Program-made: the position numbers and the translations under genes | DNA from: Bacillus sp. FSL H8-0547 | GTDB taxonomy: Bacteria; Bacillota; Bacilli; Bacillales; Bacillaceae | Direction of reading: 5' to 3' | Length of the DNA stretch: 64,000 nt | Assembly (NCBI GenBank): GCA_038002745.1 | Contig: JBBODD010000001.1 | Coordinates: 3,844,001 to 3,908,000, forward strand | Part shown: positions 56,555 through 64,000 of the stretch, one piece after another | Layout: the number at the start of each line of letters is the position of its first letter | How positions within the stretch are numbered: position 1 is the stretch's first letter | Notes under the pieces: model-generated | Databases searched by the model: none | Told to the model about the DNA's origin: nothing | The model's input: only the letters and a program-made list of their open reading frames with translations

Positions 56555-58474
56555 TTGAATAAGCATACAATTGAGATATTGAATTTTGAAACGATTAAGG
56601 AAACGGCCGCTTCTTTTGCCCTGACAGAGTCCGGGAGAAAAAGAATCAGGGGCTTGCAGCCGCTTTTTCATGCAAAGCAAATCCGCGCGCTGCTTGCGGA
56701 AACGGATGAAGCCTGCGCCATTTTGGAAAAGAGCTCAAGTGTGCCGGTTTCAGGGCTTGAAGGAATAGAAGGAATCACAGGCATGCTGCACAAAGGAACA
56801 CCACTGAGGCCCCATCATTTGACTCAGCTTCTTTCTTTTATTGAAGATTGCCTGAAAATGAAAAGGTTTATGAAGGATAAAGAAACGCTTGCACCCAGAG
56901 TGGCTTCGTATGTTTACGGAATAGAAGAACTGCCGGATCTGGCTGATGAAATTACGCGCTGCATCCGAAACGGAATGGTGGATGATCTTGCAAGCAAAGA
57001 CCTTTCAAAAGTGAGAAAGCAGCTTGCAATCGCACTTGACAGACTAAAAGAAAAGCTGAACAGCATGGTGAAATCGCCAAAATACAAAACCTACTTGCAG
57101 GACAGCGCCATCAGTGAACGCGGAGGGAGGCTCTGCCTTTCTGTGAAAAGAGAGTACAAAGGCAAAATTAGGGGTTCGATTCTGGATACATCTGCTTCAG
57201 GATCAACCATTTACATTGTGCCTGAAGAAGCAGGAGCCCTGCAGGATCAAATCGATTTTTTAGCAGCTCAGGAGGATGTTGAAACAGAAAAAGTGCTGAG
57301 CTACTTAACGGGACTTGCAGAAGCAAGTGAAAAAGAGCTGCAGCAGTCCATTGAAGTCATGGTGCATTATGACGCTCTGTTTGCCAAAGCAAAGTACAGC
57401 AGATCAATTGACGGGGCATCTCCGTCTATCAATGAAGAGAAGGTCATTTCACTTATTCATGCCAAACATCCGTTGCTTGGCTCTGGTGCTGTTCCCCTTA
57501 CAATTGAAATAGGGGGTGAATTTCAGTCTCTTGTCATCACCGGTCCTAACACTGGCGGAAAAACGGTCGTTCTGAAAACAGTCGGCCTGCTCGTTTTAAT
57601 GGCTCAGTCGGGCTTTCACATTCCTGCAAAAAAAGACAGTTCAATCGGAATCTGCAGACAGATTCTGCTTGATATCGGGGACGGGCAGAGCATCGAGCAG
57701 AACTTGAGCACATTCAGCTCTCACATGACCAATATCATTTCGATTTTAAAGCAGACAAACGAATACACACTTGTTCTCCTTGATGAACTTGGATCAGGAA
57801 CAGATCCGGGAGAGGGAATGGGTCTTGCGCAGGTCATTCTGGAGAAAATTCATCAAAAAGGCGCGACGCTGCTTGCGACAACACACTACAGTGAAATAAA
57901 AGAATTTGCTGACAGTACGGATGGATTTATGAATGGGTCTATGGAATTTGATCTGGAGACTCTTAAGCCCACATACCACTTGAAGATCGGCCAGGGGGGA
58001 GAAAGCCAGGCTTTTTCCATCGCACTCCGTCTCGGCATGCATCCCGAGCTGATTGAAAAAGCCCATCAGATCACATACAAGGAAGCGAAAAAGTATGCAA
58101 AAGATAGCTATGATCTTTTAGAACGGAAAGAGCTTGAAAAGCAAATTTCCGTAGTGAAGCACAGGCCAAAGCGTACAAAGACAGATGAAGCGGTTCTTGA
58201 AACATTTAGTCAGGGAGACAATGTGATCATCAAAGCTACCGGCGAATACGCCATTGTCTACACCGGGCCTGATAAAGCCGGAAACTATACGGTTTTTGTA
58301 AAAGGCGAGAAACAGGTAATTAACCACAAGCGGATACAGTTCCATATTGCCGCAAAAGAGCTGTACCCGGAAGATTATGATTTTGACATCTTGTTTGAAA
58401 GTGCAGAAAACCGGAAAAAAGCCGCACAAATGAAAAAGAAGCATTCCGATGTGACGATTTTCAGGGAGGAGTGA
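56555..58474 (+). CDS. MutS2-type ATPase lacking the C-terminal Smr domain
   Basis: 639 residues from TTG 56555, 8 nt behind GGAGGT; an in-frame upstream start would read through the leader terminator. N-terminal core and clamp helices (residues 1-300; KYKTYLQDSAISERGGRLCLSVKREYKGKIRGSILDTSASGSTIYIVPEEA near 181-230), then the MutS ATPase: Walker A TGPNTGGKTVVLKT near residue 329, STFSSHMTNIISIL near 385, Walker B TLVLLDELGSGTDPGEGMGLAQ near 405 and TTHYSEIKEF near 439. Canonical Bacillus MutS2 has about 785 residues and ends in an Smr nuclease domain; this one stops short, so it is a paralogue without that nuclease. Possible roles: recombination or ribosome-collision handling, not mismatch repair. 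Confidence 0.88.
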   Translation: MNKHTIEILNFETIKETAASFALTESGRKRIRGLQPLFHAKQIRALLAETDEACAILEKSSSVPVSGLEGIEGITGMLHKGTPLRPHHLTQLLSFIEDCLKMKRFMKDKETLAPRVASYVYGIEELPDLADEITRCIRNGMVDDLASKDLSKVRKQLAIALDRLKEKLNSMVKSPKYKTYLQDSAISERGGRLCLSVKREYKGKIRGSILDTSASGSTIYIVPEEAGALQDQIDFLAAQEDVETEKVLSYLTGLAEASEKELQQSIEVMVHYDALFAKAKYSRSIDGASPSINEEKVISLIHAKHPLLGSGAVPLTIEIGGEFQSLVITGPNTGGKTVVLKTVGLLVLMAQSGFHIPAKKDSSIGICRQILLDIGDGQSIEQNLSTFSSHMTNIISILKQTNEYTLVLLDELGSGTDPGEGMGLAQVILEKIHQKGATLLATTHYSEIKEFADSTDGFMNGSMEFDLETLKPTYHLKIGQGGESQAFSIALRLGMHPELIEKAHQITYKEAKKYAKDSYDLLERKELEKQISVVKHRPKRTKTDEAVLETFSQGDNVIIKATGEYAIVYTGPDKAGNYTVFVKGEKQVINHKRIQFHIAAKELYPEDYDFDILFESAENRKKAAQMKKKHSDVTIFREE

Positions 58475-58505
58475 GGGTGCTGGATCGAAGGCATTAAAAA
58501 TCTGG

Positions 58506-59149
58506 AGAAGTGCTGCAGACTCGGGTTAACCGCACAAACTCGATTGAGCGAAGGGAACTTAGTGTTGCAGACTCGTGTTAGCAGCATAAACTCAGTTGAG
58601 TGAATTCAGCTTAGTGTTGCAAACTCGGGTTAACAGCACAAACTCAGTTGAGCGAAGGGAACTTAGTGTTGCAAACTCGGGTTAACAGCACAAACTCGGT
58701 TGAGCGAAGGGAACTTAGTGCAGCAGACTAGGTTTAGCAGCACAAACTCGATTGAGCGAAGGGAACTTAGTGTTGCAAACTCTGGTTAACAGCACAAACT
58801 CGGTTGAGTAAAGTTAGCTTAGTGTTGCAAACTAGGGTTAACAGCAAAACTCGGTTGAGCGAAGGGAACTTAGTGTTGCAAACTCGGGTTAACAGCACAA
58901 ACTCGGTTGAGCGAAGTTAGCTTAGTGCTGCAAACACGGGTTAGCAGCACCAACTCGGTTGAGCGAAGTCAGCTTAGTGCTGCAAACACGGGTTAACAGC
59001 ACAAACTCGATTGGACGAAGTCAGCTTAGTGTTCCAGACTCGGGTTAACAGCACAAACTCAATTGAGCTAAGTCAACTTAGTGCTTCAGACTCAGATTAA
59101 CAGCACAAACTCGGTCCAGGGACGTCACGTAAGTGCTTCAAACTACAGC
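58506..59149. repeat. second intergenic tandem array, 52-bp unit, 12 full copies plus a partial one
   Basis: Blocks like CTTAGTG begin at 58506, 58558, 58610, 58662, 58714, 58766, 58818, 58869, 58921, 58973, 59025, 59077 and 59129: all steps 52 bp except one of 51. Unit: CTTAGTGTTGCAAACTCGGG, TTAACAGCACAAACTCGGTT, GAGCGAAGGGAA. Two short dyads recur: GTTAAC and CTCRRTTGAG (up to the perfect CTCAATTGAG). The sequence is unrelated to the array at 17134 but the period is the same. It fills the gap between the MutS2-type gene and a convergent lipoprotein gene. No open frame crosses it and there are no unique spacers. Confidence 0.95.
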
Positions 59150-59160
59150 AGCTTTCAACC

Positions 59161-59193
59161 AAAAAGAAGAGGGGCATCATTGCCCCTCTTCTT
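59161..59193 (-). terminator. rho-independent terminator overlapping the lipoprotein stop codon
   Basis: A perfect 13-bp stem (59164-59176 with 59181-59193), loop of 4, and a run of five T on the minus strand. The last codons and the stop of the lipoprotein gene are inside the stem. Confidence 0.9.
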
Positions 59194-59362
59194 CCATTTC
59201 CTCTTTGTCTTCATCAACGACATCGCTGTCGGTTTCTTCATTCACTTCTTCTTCCATTTCATTGTCCATTTCTTCCTGTTCGCTGTCGCTGCATGCGGCA
59301 AGTCCGCTCAGCATAATGGCGAGAGTCATTCCTGCAGCAAGTCCTTTTTTCTTCCAGCTCAT
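59177..59362 (-). CDS. small acidic lipoprotein, unknown function
   Basis: 61 residues; GAGGAGG precedes the ATG, so the gene is real despite its size. Signal: basic MSWKKK, hydrophobic core, lipobox LAAC with lipidated C24. The mature 38 residues are almost wholly Asp/Glu (SDSEQEEMDNEMEEEVNEETDSDVVDEDKEEMEEEGQ order, mostly acid), with no fold expected. It would form a negatively charged tail at the outer face of the membrane. Role could be cation binding or surface charge; no family recognised. Confidence 0.8.
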   Translation of the reverse strand: MSWKKKGLAAGMTLAIMLSGLAACSDSEQEEMDNEMEEEVNEETDSDVVDEDKEEMEEEGQ

Positions 59363-59445
59363 AAGAGTTCCTCCTCAATCTGTTGTTAGTACTCTCTATT
59401 TACCCTGGATGATCTTTCCTAAACAGCCTTTTTATTGAATTATGT

Positions 59446-59478
59446 ATAATGGAATGCCTGAGCGGCGGTTTCCATTAT
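59446..59478 (-). terminator. possible hairpin terminator after the repetitive-protein gene
   Basis: Perfect 9-bp arms ATAATGGAA / TTCCATTAT with a 15-nt loop overlap the stop codon at 59475. No T run, so weak. Confidence 0.4.
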
Positions 59479-60038
59479 GGTTCAGATGTCAGGGCATCAG
59501 CAGCAAGTAAAGCTCCTGTTGCCTGCAAGTATCCGCCAAACCAGCCCAGCGCCCGGCCTTTTTCAGGCAGTTCCTTTAAAAAATAGACGCCGCTGACAGC
59601 GTCAATGAAAGCTCCGCCGGCAATCAGCACATATCCTGCGGTCAGCTGTTCTTTAAAAAGCCGATCCAGGGCGTAAGAAGCAGCAATAGCTTCTGCAGCG
59701 GCGCCGATTGACTGAACAGTATTCCCAATCACATCAAGTTGATAACCTTCCCGAAGATTGCCTGACAAGAGAGGGACTCTCGCCGCAGCATTTGCAGAAT
59801 TGCCGGCAGCCTGCACCCATGCGCCAAAAGCACTTAGACGGTTTTGGGGTTCACCGGATCTGACAGCAGCCTGAAGTGCGTTGCCGGATGCTTCAACGGC
59901 GTTTCCTGCTCCGGTTGCCTTAAGTGCAGCGCGTTCAGACCCTGTAAGGGCAATGGTTTCACCCGAAGCATTCAGGAGGGTGCCGGCCACAATCAGCCAG
60001 GCGCCGAAAACATCAATGTTCTTTTTTTCTTCATTCAT
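59475..60038 (-). CDS. repetitive hydrophobic/alanine-rich protein (DUF6944-like)
   Basis: 187 residues built from related segments of about 20 residues: DVFGAWLIVAGTLLNASGE (9-27), AGNAVEASGNALQAAV (43-58), SAFGAWVQAAGNSANAAA (69-86), DVIGNTVQSIGAAAEAIAA (102-120) and GWFGGYLQATGALLAADAL (165-183). The pattern FGxxVQxxGNxxxAxA would give amphipathic alpha-hairpins. It recalls the DUF6944 repetitive proteins of Bacillus; that match is from memory and moderate. No signal peptide. Function unknown. GGGGAAAG precedes the ATG. Confidence 0.7.
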   Translation of the reverse strand: MNEEKKNIDVFGAWLIVAGTLLNASGETIALTGSERAALKATGAGNAVEASGNALQAAVRSGEPQNRLSAFGAWVQAAGNSANAAARVPLLSGNLREGYQLDVIGNTVQSIGAAAEAIAASYALDRLFKEQLTAGYVLIAGGAFIDAVSGVYFLKELPEKGRALGWFGGYLQATGALLAADALTSEP

Positions 60039-60106
60039 GCTTTCCCCTCATTTCGAACAGATTTACTGTATTCTATGAGGGAATCCCCGAGTGTTGAGTC
60101 CTGAAT

Positions 60107-60391
60107 TTATCTTCCGCACGTAAACATCATTTTCAGCTTCATAATTCTATACATAAATGCAGCGTTGCGGCCTTTTTCCGTTTCCCGGTTTATTTTAGGC
60201 CGGAGGCATTCTATAAAAGCACGGTCGCAATCACAGGATGAACGCCCGCTGTCGAGGCACAGATCATGCTTCTGGCAGCATGCATCCACATCATTGATCG
60301 GCATACCCGGTCCGCTGCACCCTGGGCCGCACCATCTGTACTCCGGAAAAATACAGCGGGACCTTCTTTGTCTTTGTCTCTGATTTGACAC
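60107..60391 (-). CDS. phospholipase A2-like protein (parvovirus VP1-type PLA2 fold)
   Basis: 94 residues, Cys-rich. The calcium loop [10 protein letters not shown] (residues 20-29) is the form found in parvovirus VP1 phospholipase A2, and the active-site pair is H42-D43 in [10 protein letters not shown] (37-46). A later [10 protein letters not shown] (53-62) supplies the second Asp of the PLA2 network and more disulfide partners. A strongly basic N-terminus ([10 protein letters not shown]) and no signal peptide are odd for a disulfide-rich enzyme. It might be released at lysis or packaged in the spore. Ribosome site AAGGAGATG lies upstream. Confidence 0.8.
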   Translation of the reverse strand: MSNQRQRQRRSRCIFPEYRWCGPGCSGPGMPINDVDACCQKHDLCLDSGRSSCDCDRAFIECLRPKINRETEKGRNAAFMYRIMKLKMMFTCGR

Positions 60392-60569
60392 GGTTTACAT
60401 CTCCTTATCTATCTTATCTATTCCTATTTATATGAGAATTGAGCTCATAAGGCATTGGCAATCATCACGCTTTTCGAAAATAGAAATGAAAAAGTGGCCG
60501 TTTGCTGAATGGCAAAGTGGGTATTATAAAAACGTATGTGCATCAGAGATTCAGCGAAGAAAGGGGAAA

Positions 60570-61385
60570 ATGCCTGTGTCTGAGCAGAGAGTCCAGCTCC
60601 ACGAATTCAACAATCTGACGAAATCGCTTAGCTTTAACATGTATGACATTTGCTATACGAAAACAAAAGAAGAACGGGAAGCCTACATAAACTATATAGA
60701 CGAGCAGTATAATGCCGAAAGGCTGACAAAGATTTTAAAGAATGTGACAGATATTATCGGCGCTCATGTCCTGAATATTGCCCAGCAGAATTATGTGCCC
60801 CAGGGTGCAAGTGTGACCATTCTTGTATCTGAAGGACCGGTTGTTGAAGTGCCTGAAGAGTCCTATGCGGAATCTCCGGGACCGCTGCCTGATTCTGTGG
60901 TGATGCAGCTTGATAAGAGCCACATAACGGTTCATACGTATCCAGAGTATCATCCGAATGAAGGCATCAGCACCTTCAGAGCAGATATTGACGTATCTAC
61001 ATGCGGAGAAATTTCACCGCTTAAAGCCCTGAACTACCTGATTCATTCGTTTGATACGGATATTATGACAATGGATTACCGGGTAAGAGGGTTCACGCGC
61101 GACATCAATGGGGAAAAGCTGTTTATCGACCATGACATTAATTCCATTCAGAACTACATACCCCAACCGGTAAAAGAGGCGTACGACATGATTGACGTGA
61201 ACGTGTACCCCCAGAATATTTTTCATACGAAATGCAAACTGAAGGAGTTTGACCTGAACAACTATTTGTTTGGCTACACGAAGGACAAGCTGACGAAAAA
61301 CGAACGGAACGAGATAACAGACAGACTGAAAATTGAAATGGATGAAATCTTTTACGGAAAAAATATGAAGCCGTTTAAAGGATAA
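60570..61385 (+). CDS. speD: S-adenosylmethionine decarboxylase proenzyme, long (E. coli) type
   Basis: 271 residues from ATG 60570, behind AAGGGGA; GTG 60576 is also possible. Close to E. coli SpeD along its length: [70 protein letters not shown]. The self-cleavage site is K116-S117 in [14 protein letters not shown]; Ser117 becomes the pyruvoyl group. It makes decarboxylated SAM, the aminopropyl donor for spermidine. B. subtilis uses the short SpeH form (about 126 residues), so this is the other lineage of the enzyme. Divergent from the PLA2-like gene; 178 bp between them hold its leader. Confidence 0.93.
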   Translation: MPVSEQRVQLHEFNNLTKSLSFNMYDICYTKTKEEREAYINYIDEQYNAERLTKILKNVTDIIGAHVLNIAQQNYVPQGASVTILVSEGPVVEVPEESYAESPGPLPDSVVMQLDKSHITVHTYPEYHPNEGISTFRADIDVSTCGEISPLKALNYLIHSFDTDIMTMDYRVRGFTRDINGEKLFIDHDINSIQNYIPQPVKEAYDMIDVNVYPQNIFHTKCKLKEFDLNNYLFGYTKDKLTKNERNEITDRLKIEMDEIFYGKNMKPFKG

Positions 61386-61391
61386 TACTTC

Positions 61392-61417
61392 AGGGGTTTC
61401 CTAAAAAGGAGACCCCT
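61392..61417 (+). terminator. rho-independent terminator
   Basis: Arms AGGGGT / ACCCCT with an inner CC/GG pair and a TTTCTG tail. A modest stem. Confidence 0.65.
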
Positions 61418-61488
61418 TTCTGCTTTTCAATTGCAGGCTGTTGGATTATCATTAGGTCAAAGAATGGCAGGGAATGGGGGGACAAAGC

Positions 61489-62277
61489 ATGAAGCCGGTA
61501 ACGGAAATCAGAAGCATTATGAAACTGTCTGGCGGCAGTGCGGCTCAGGCGGAAGATGAGATTGTGACGGAATATCCCCTCACTGTTAAACTGAACGGGG
61601 AAGAAGCTGTCACAATGGTCAGCTCTCCCGAATTTCTCGAAGATATGGTGATCGGGTATTTGGCATCTGAAGGCTTTATTTCAAAGCTTGAAGACATCAA
61701 GGAGATATGGATTCAGGAAAAAGAAGGATTTGCCCACGTCACCCTTTCTAAAGAAAACCGCATCATCCACATGCAGAACAAACGCTATCTTACCTCGTGC
61801 TGCGGCATGAGCAGGCCGGGCTTTGTTTTTGTCAACGATGCGAGAGTCGTAAAACCTCTCAAACCAACTACAGCGATTCATGCGGATGCGTGCTTTTCCC
61901 TGATGAATGAACTGCAGCGCACTGCGGACATTTTTCAAAGCACAGGAGGCGTTCACAATGCAGCGCTTTGCGATGAAAACGGCATAATCGTAAGCAGAAT
62001 GGATATTGGCAGGCACAATGCCCTTGATAAGCTTTACGGCTATTGCTTAAAAAACGCCATCAGCACAAGAGGGAAAATTCTTGTTTTCAGCGGAAGAATA
62101 TCCTCTGAAATTCTTCTCAAAACCGCAAAAATCGGCTGTGAAATCGTGCTTTCAAAATCAGCTCCGACAACGCTTGCACTTAATCTGGCTGAGGAGCTTG
62201 GGATTACAGCCGTTGGATTTATCCGGAACTGTTCATTAAATATATATACACATTCCAATAGAATTAAGATTTTATAG
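61489..62277 (+). CDS. fdhD: formate dehydrogenase accessory sulfurtransferase FdhD
   Basis: 262 residues from ATG 61489, behind GGGGGGACAAA; an earlier ATG at 61474 lies within the ribosome site. FdhD passes sulfur from the cysteine desulfurase to the molybdenum cofactor of formate dehydrogenase. The catalytic cysteine loop is YLTSCCGMSRPG (C104, C105). A further family motif is TGGVHNAALCDENGIIVSRMDIGRHNALDKLYG near 153-185. First of three molybdenum cofactor genes on this strand. Confidence 0.92.
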   Translation: MKPVTEIRSIMKLSGGSAAQAEDEIVTEYPLTVKLNGEEAVTMVSSPEFLEDMVIGYLASEGFISKLEDIKEIWIQEKEGFAHVTLSKENRIIHMQNKRYLTSCCGMSRPGFVFVNDARVVKPLKPTTAIHADACFSLMNELQRTADIFQSTGGVHNAALCDENGIIVSRMDIGRHNALDKLYGYCLKNAISTRGKILVFSGRISSEILLKTAKIGCEIVLSKSAPTTLALNLAEELGITAVGFIRNCSLNIYTHSNRIKIL

Positions 62278-62292
62278 AAGGGAGGAAAATTA

Positions 62293-63294
62293 ATGATCCT
62301 GGATTCACTGGACAGGCCGTTAAGAGATTTGCGCATATCTGTTACAGACAGATGCAATTTCCGCTGCAGCTACTGCATGCCAGAACATCTTTTCGGAAAA
62401 GATTATCCTTTTTTATCATCTGACCGCATTCTCACATTTGAAGAGATTCATAGACTGGCTGAGATCTTTGCTTCACTCGGCACGCAGAAAATCCGCCTTA
62501 CAGGAGGCGAGCCTCTTCTTAGAAGAGAACTTCCGGTACTGATTGCCATGCTTAGAAATGTCGACGGAATAGACGACATCGGACTGACCACAAACGGGTC
62601 ATTATTGAAAACGTTTGCCTCGGAGCTTGCTGAAGCAGGATTAAAGAGAGTAACGGTGAGTCTTGATGCGCTGAATCCAGATCTCTTTTTATCCATGAAT
62701 GGCAAGAGAGGTGAAGCAGCCCAGGTACTGGGAGGAATTGAGGCAGCGGCAGGAGCCGGCCTTTCTGTGAAAATAAACATGGTTGTCCAAAAAGGTGTAA
62801 ATGAGACGGAAATTCTGCCCATGGCTTCTTTTTTTAAAGAAAAAGGACACACGCTGAGGTTCATCGAATATATGGATGTCGGCAATGCAAACGGGTGGGA
62901 GCTCTCTCAAGTGGCATCAAAGCAGGAAATACTGCAGGTGATTGAGGATAAATACCCTCTTAAAGCGATACCGCCGGCATATCCGGGCGAGGTTGCCTCA
63001 AGGTATGAATACATGGACGGTTCCGGTGAGATTGGCGTCATTTCATCAGTGACGGATTCTTTTTGTTCCACGTGCTCCAGGGCCAGAATTTCAGCTGAGG
63101 GAACTCTTTACACATGCTTGTTTGCTTCAAAAGGCCATGACTTAAGATCTTTGCTTCGTTCAAATATAGATGACGCAATGCTAAAAGCAGAGATTGCGAA
63201 TGTCTGGAATCTCCGCCATGACCGTTATTCAGATGAACGGATGAATAAAAAAGAAGCGAGACATAAGATTGAAATGTCCCATATAGGAGGGTAG
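62293..63294 (+). CDS. moaA: GTP 3',8-cyclase MoaA
   Basis: 333 residues, standard length, 15 bp after fdhD behind GGGAGG. Radical SAM motif C21-x3-C25-x2-C28 in DRCNFRCSYCMPE; second 4Fe-4S site near residue 258 in FCSTCSRARISAEGTLYTCLF. GEPLLRR near residue 73 and the C-terminal region without the usual GG end are consistent; the end reads HIGG, so the terminal Gly-Gly is in fact present. It forms the first intermediate of molybdopterin synthesis from GTP. Confidence 0.95.
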   Translation: MILDSLDRPLRDLRISVTDRCNFRCSYCMPEHLFGKDYPFLSSDRILTFEEIHRLAEIFASLGTQKIRLTGGEPLLRRELPVLIAMLRNVDGIDDIGLTTNGSLLKTFASELAEAGLKRVTVSLDALNPDLFLSMNGKRGEAAQVLGGIEAAAGAGLSVKINMVVQKGVNETEILPMASFFKEKGHTLRFIEYMDVGNANGWELSQVASKQEILQVIEDKYPLKAIPPAYPGEVASRYEYMDGSGEIGVISSVTDSFCSTCSRARISAEGTLYTCLFASKGHDLRSLLRSNIDDAMLKAEIANVWNLRHDRYSDERMNKKEARHKIEMSHIGG

Positions 63295-63296
63295 CC

Positions 63297-64000
63297 ATGA
63301 TCGAAATAAGAACCCCAATCCCAGTCTCAGAAGCTGTAAGTCTAGTAATGGCTCATGCCGTTCGCGGCGGCGCGGAACATATTCCTCTTGAGGAGTCTTA
63401 CGGCCGATTTCTCGCACAAGATCTCATTGCAGATCATGATGTTCCGCCGTTTGACCGCTCCCCCTATGATGGATATGCTGTCAGATCTGTTGATACAGCA
63501 GGACTCTCAGGAGAAAAGAGAGCAGCCTTTCAAGTTGTTGGAGAAATCGGTGCCGGATCTGTCTTTGAAGGGGAAATCGGATACATGCAGGCAGTAAGAA
63601 TTATGACCGGCGCCAAGCTGCCTGAAGGGGCTGATGCCGTTGTGATGCTCGAGCTGACAAAACCTCTTGATGGGTCAAAAGTGGAATTAAAGAGAGAGAT
63701 GAAGCAGGGCGAAAACATTTCATTCCGGGGAGAAGATACGAGGAGCGGTACAGTCCTTGCTGAAAAGGGCTCTTTCATTACACCGGGACTATCAGCCCTT
63801 CTGGCAGCGTTCGGGTATGCAAAAGTTCCCGCTGCTAAAAAACCGGTTATTGGCGTTCTTACAACAGGGAGCGAGCTTCTGAATCCTGATGAACCCCTAG
63901 AGGACGGAAAAATCCGCAACAGCAATACATATATGCTCCTCTCCCAAATTGAACGGGCAGGAGGAGAACCTCTTTACCTTGGCAAATTCAGCGATGACCT
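63297..64000 (+). CDS. moeA: molybdopterin molybdenumtransferase MoeA (cut by window end)
   Basis: The reading frame from ATG 63297 stays open to the last base, giving the first 234 residues of a protein expected to have about 420. N-terminus MIEIRTPIPVSEAVSLVM; MoeA motifs DVPPFDRSPYDGYAVR near residues 51-66, RIMTGAKLPEGADAVVMLE near 101-119, FRGEDTRSGTVL near 143, and the nucleotide-binding GVLTTGSELLNPDEPLEDGKIRNSNTYML near 185-213. It inserts molybdenum into molybdopterin. GGAGGG ends the moaA region. The 3' end lies outside the window. Confidence 0.93.
   Translation, partial: MIEIRTPIPVSEAVSLVMAHAVRGGAEHIPLEESYGRFLAQDLIADHDVPPFDRSPYDGYAVRSVDTAGLSGEKRAAFQVVGEIGAGSVFEGEIGYMQAVRIMTGAKLPEGADAVVMLELTKPLDGSKVELKREMKQGENISFRGEDTRSGTVLAEKGSFITPGLSALLAAFGYAKVPAAKKPVIGVLTTGSELLNPDEPLEDGKIRNSNTYMLLSQIERAGGEPLYLGKFSDD

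Noticed and set aside
56555-58474. Bona fide mismatch repair MutS
   Set aside because: The N-terminal mismatch-recognition domain (with the Phe-x-Glu motif) is absent; the layout is that of MutS2.
58506-59149. CRISPR array or coding repeat
   Set aside because: No spacers, and a 52-bp period changes frame each unit, so no protein can run through it.

Overview
The window looks like the chromosome of a spore-forming Bacillaceae member (Bacillus in the broad sense). The evidence is strong AGGAGG-type ribosome binding sites, frequent TTG and GTG starts, rho-independent terminators after most units, cre-like boxes, a Bacillus-type 5-oxoprolinase operon (pxpB-pxpC-pxpA-ycsG), lutABC, and BclA-like collagen proteins of the spore surface. 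No rRNA, tRNA, CRISPR array, complete insertion sequence or phage module is visible. The genus cannot be fixed from sequence reading alone.

Layout. 1-3.1 kb: FadR-type regulator, MHS-family transporter and ornithine cyclodeaminase-family enzyme, behind a palindromic operator. 3.3-9.2 kb: single genes (histidine kinase, small K+ channel, nitrilase plus GNAT pair, YeeE/TsuA-type sulfur transporter, aldo/keto reductase). 9.4-17.1 kb: a sugar locus with Gfo/Idh dehydrogenases, an AraR-like repressor, a solute-binding lipoprotein, two permeases and a TIM-barrel enzyme, but no ATPase gene. 17.1-17.8 kb: an intergenic array of 52-bp repeats. 17.9-32.9 kb: a two-carbon and lactate oxidation island: FadR regulator, three-subunit glycolate oxidase (glcE, glcF, glcD), malate synthase G, an FAH-family enzyme, an IclR regulator, an LctP-family permease and lutABC.

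33-52.3 kb is the most distinctive part: a spore-surface glycoprotein island. A WbpA-like dehydrogenase, WbpE-like aminotransferase, WbpB-like oxidoreductase, an epimerase and a hexapeptide acyltransferase could together make a diacetamido-uronic acid nucleotide sugar. Four paralogous GT4-like glycosyltransferases and a GT2-TPR glycosyltransferase could transfer sugars. The likely acceptors are encoded alongside: three collagen-like proteins with about 85, 23 and 119 Gly-X-Y triplets rich in Gly-Ala-Thr, plus a free-standing copy of one head domain. A sigma-K-type promoter precedes the sugar operon and sigma-K-like -10 boxes precede two collagen genes, so expression in the mother cell late in sporulation is inferred.

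52.4-56.1 kb: pxp operon on the minus strand. 56.1-56.55 kb: non-coding stretch with a 148-bp inverted-repeat element and a strong leader terminator in front of a MutS2-type ATPase gene that lacks the Smr domain. 58.5-59.15 kb: a second 52-bp repeat array, unrelated in sequence to the first but with the same period. 59.2-60.4 kb: small minus-strand genes (acidic lipoprotein, repetitive protein, phospholipase A2-like protein). 60.6-64 kb: E. coli-type long SpeD, then fdhD, moaA and a moeA cut by the window end.

Most notable for follow-up: the two 52-bp arrays (about five DNA helical turns per unit), the spore glycosylation island, the layered operators of the glycolate/lactate region, and the 56.3-kb inverted-repeat element.
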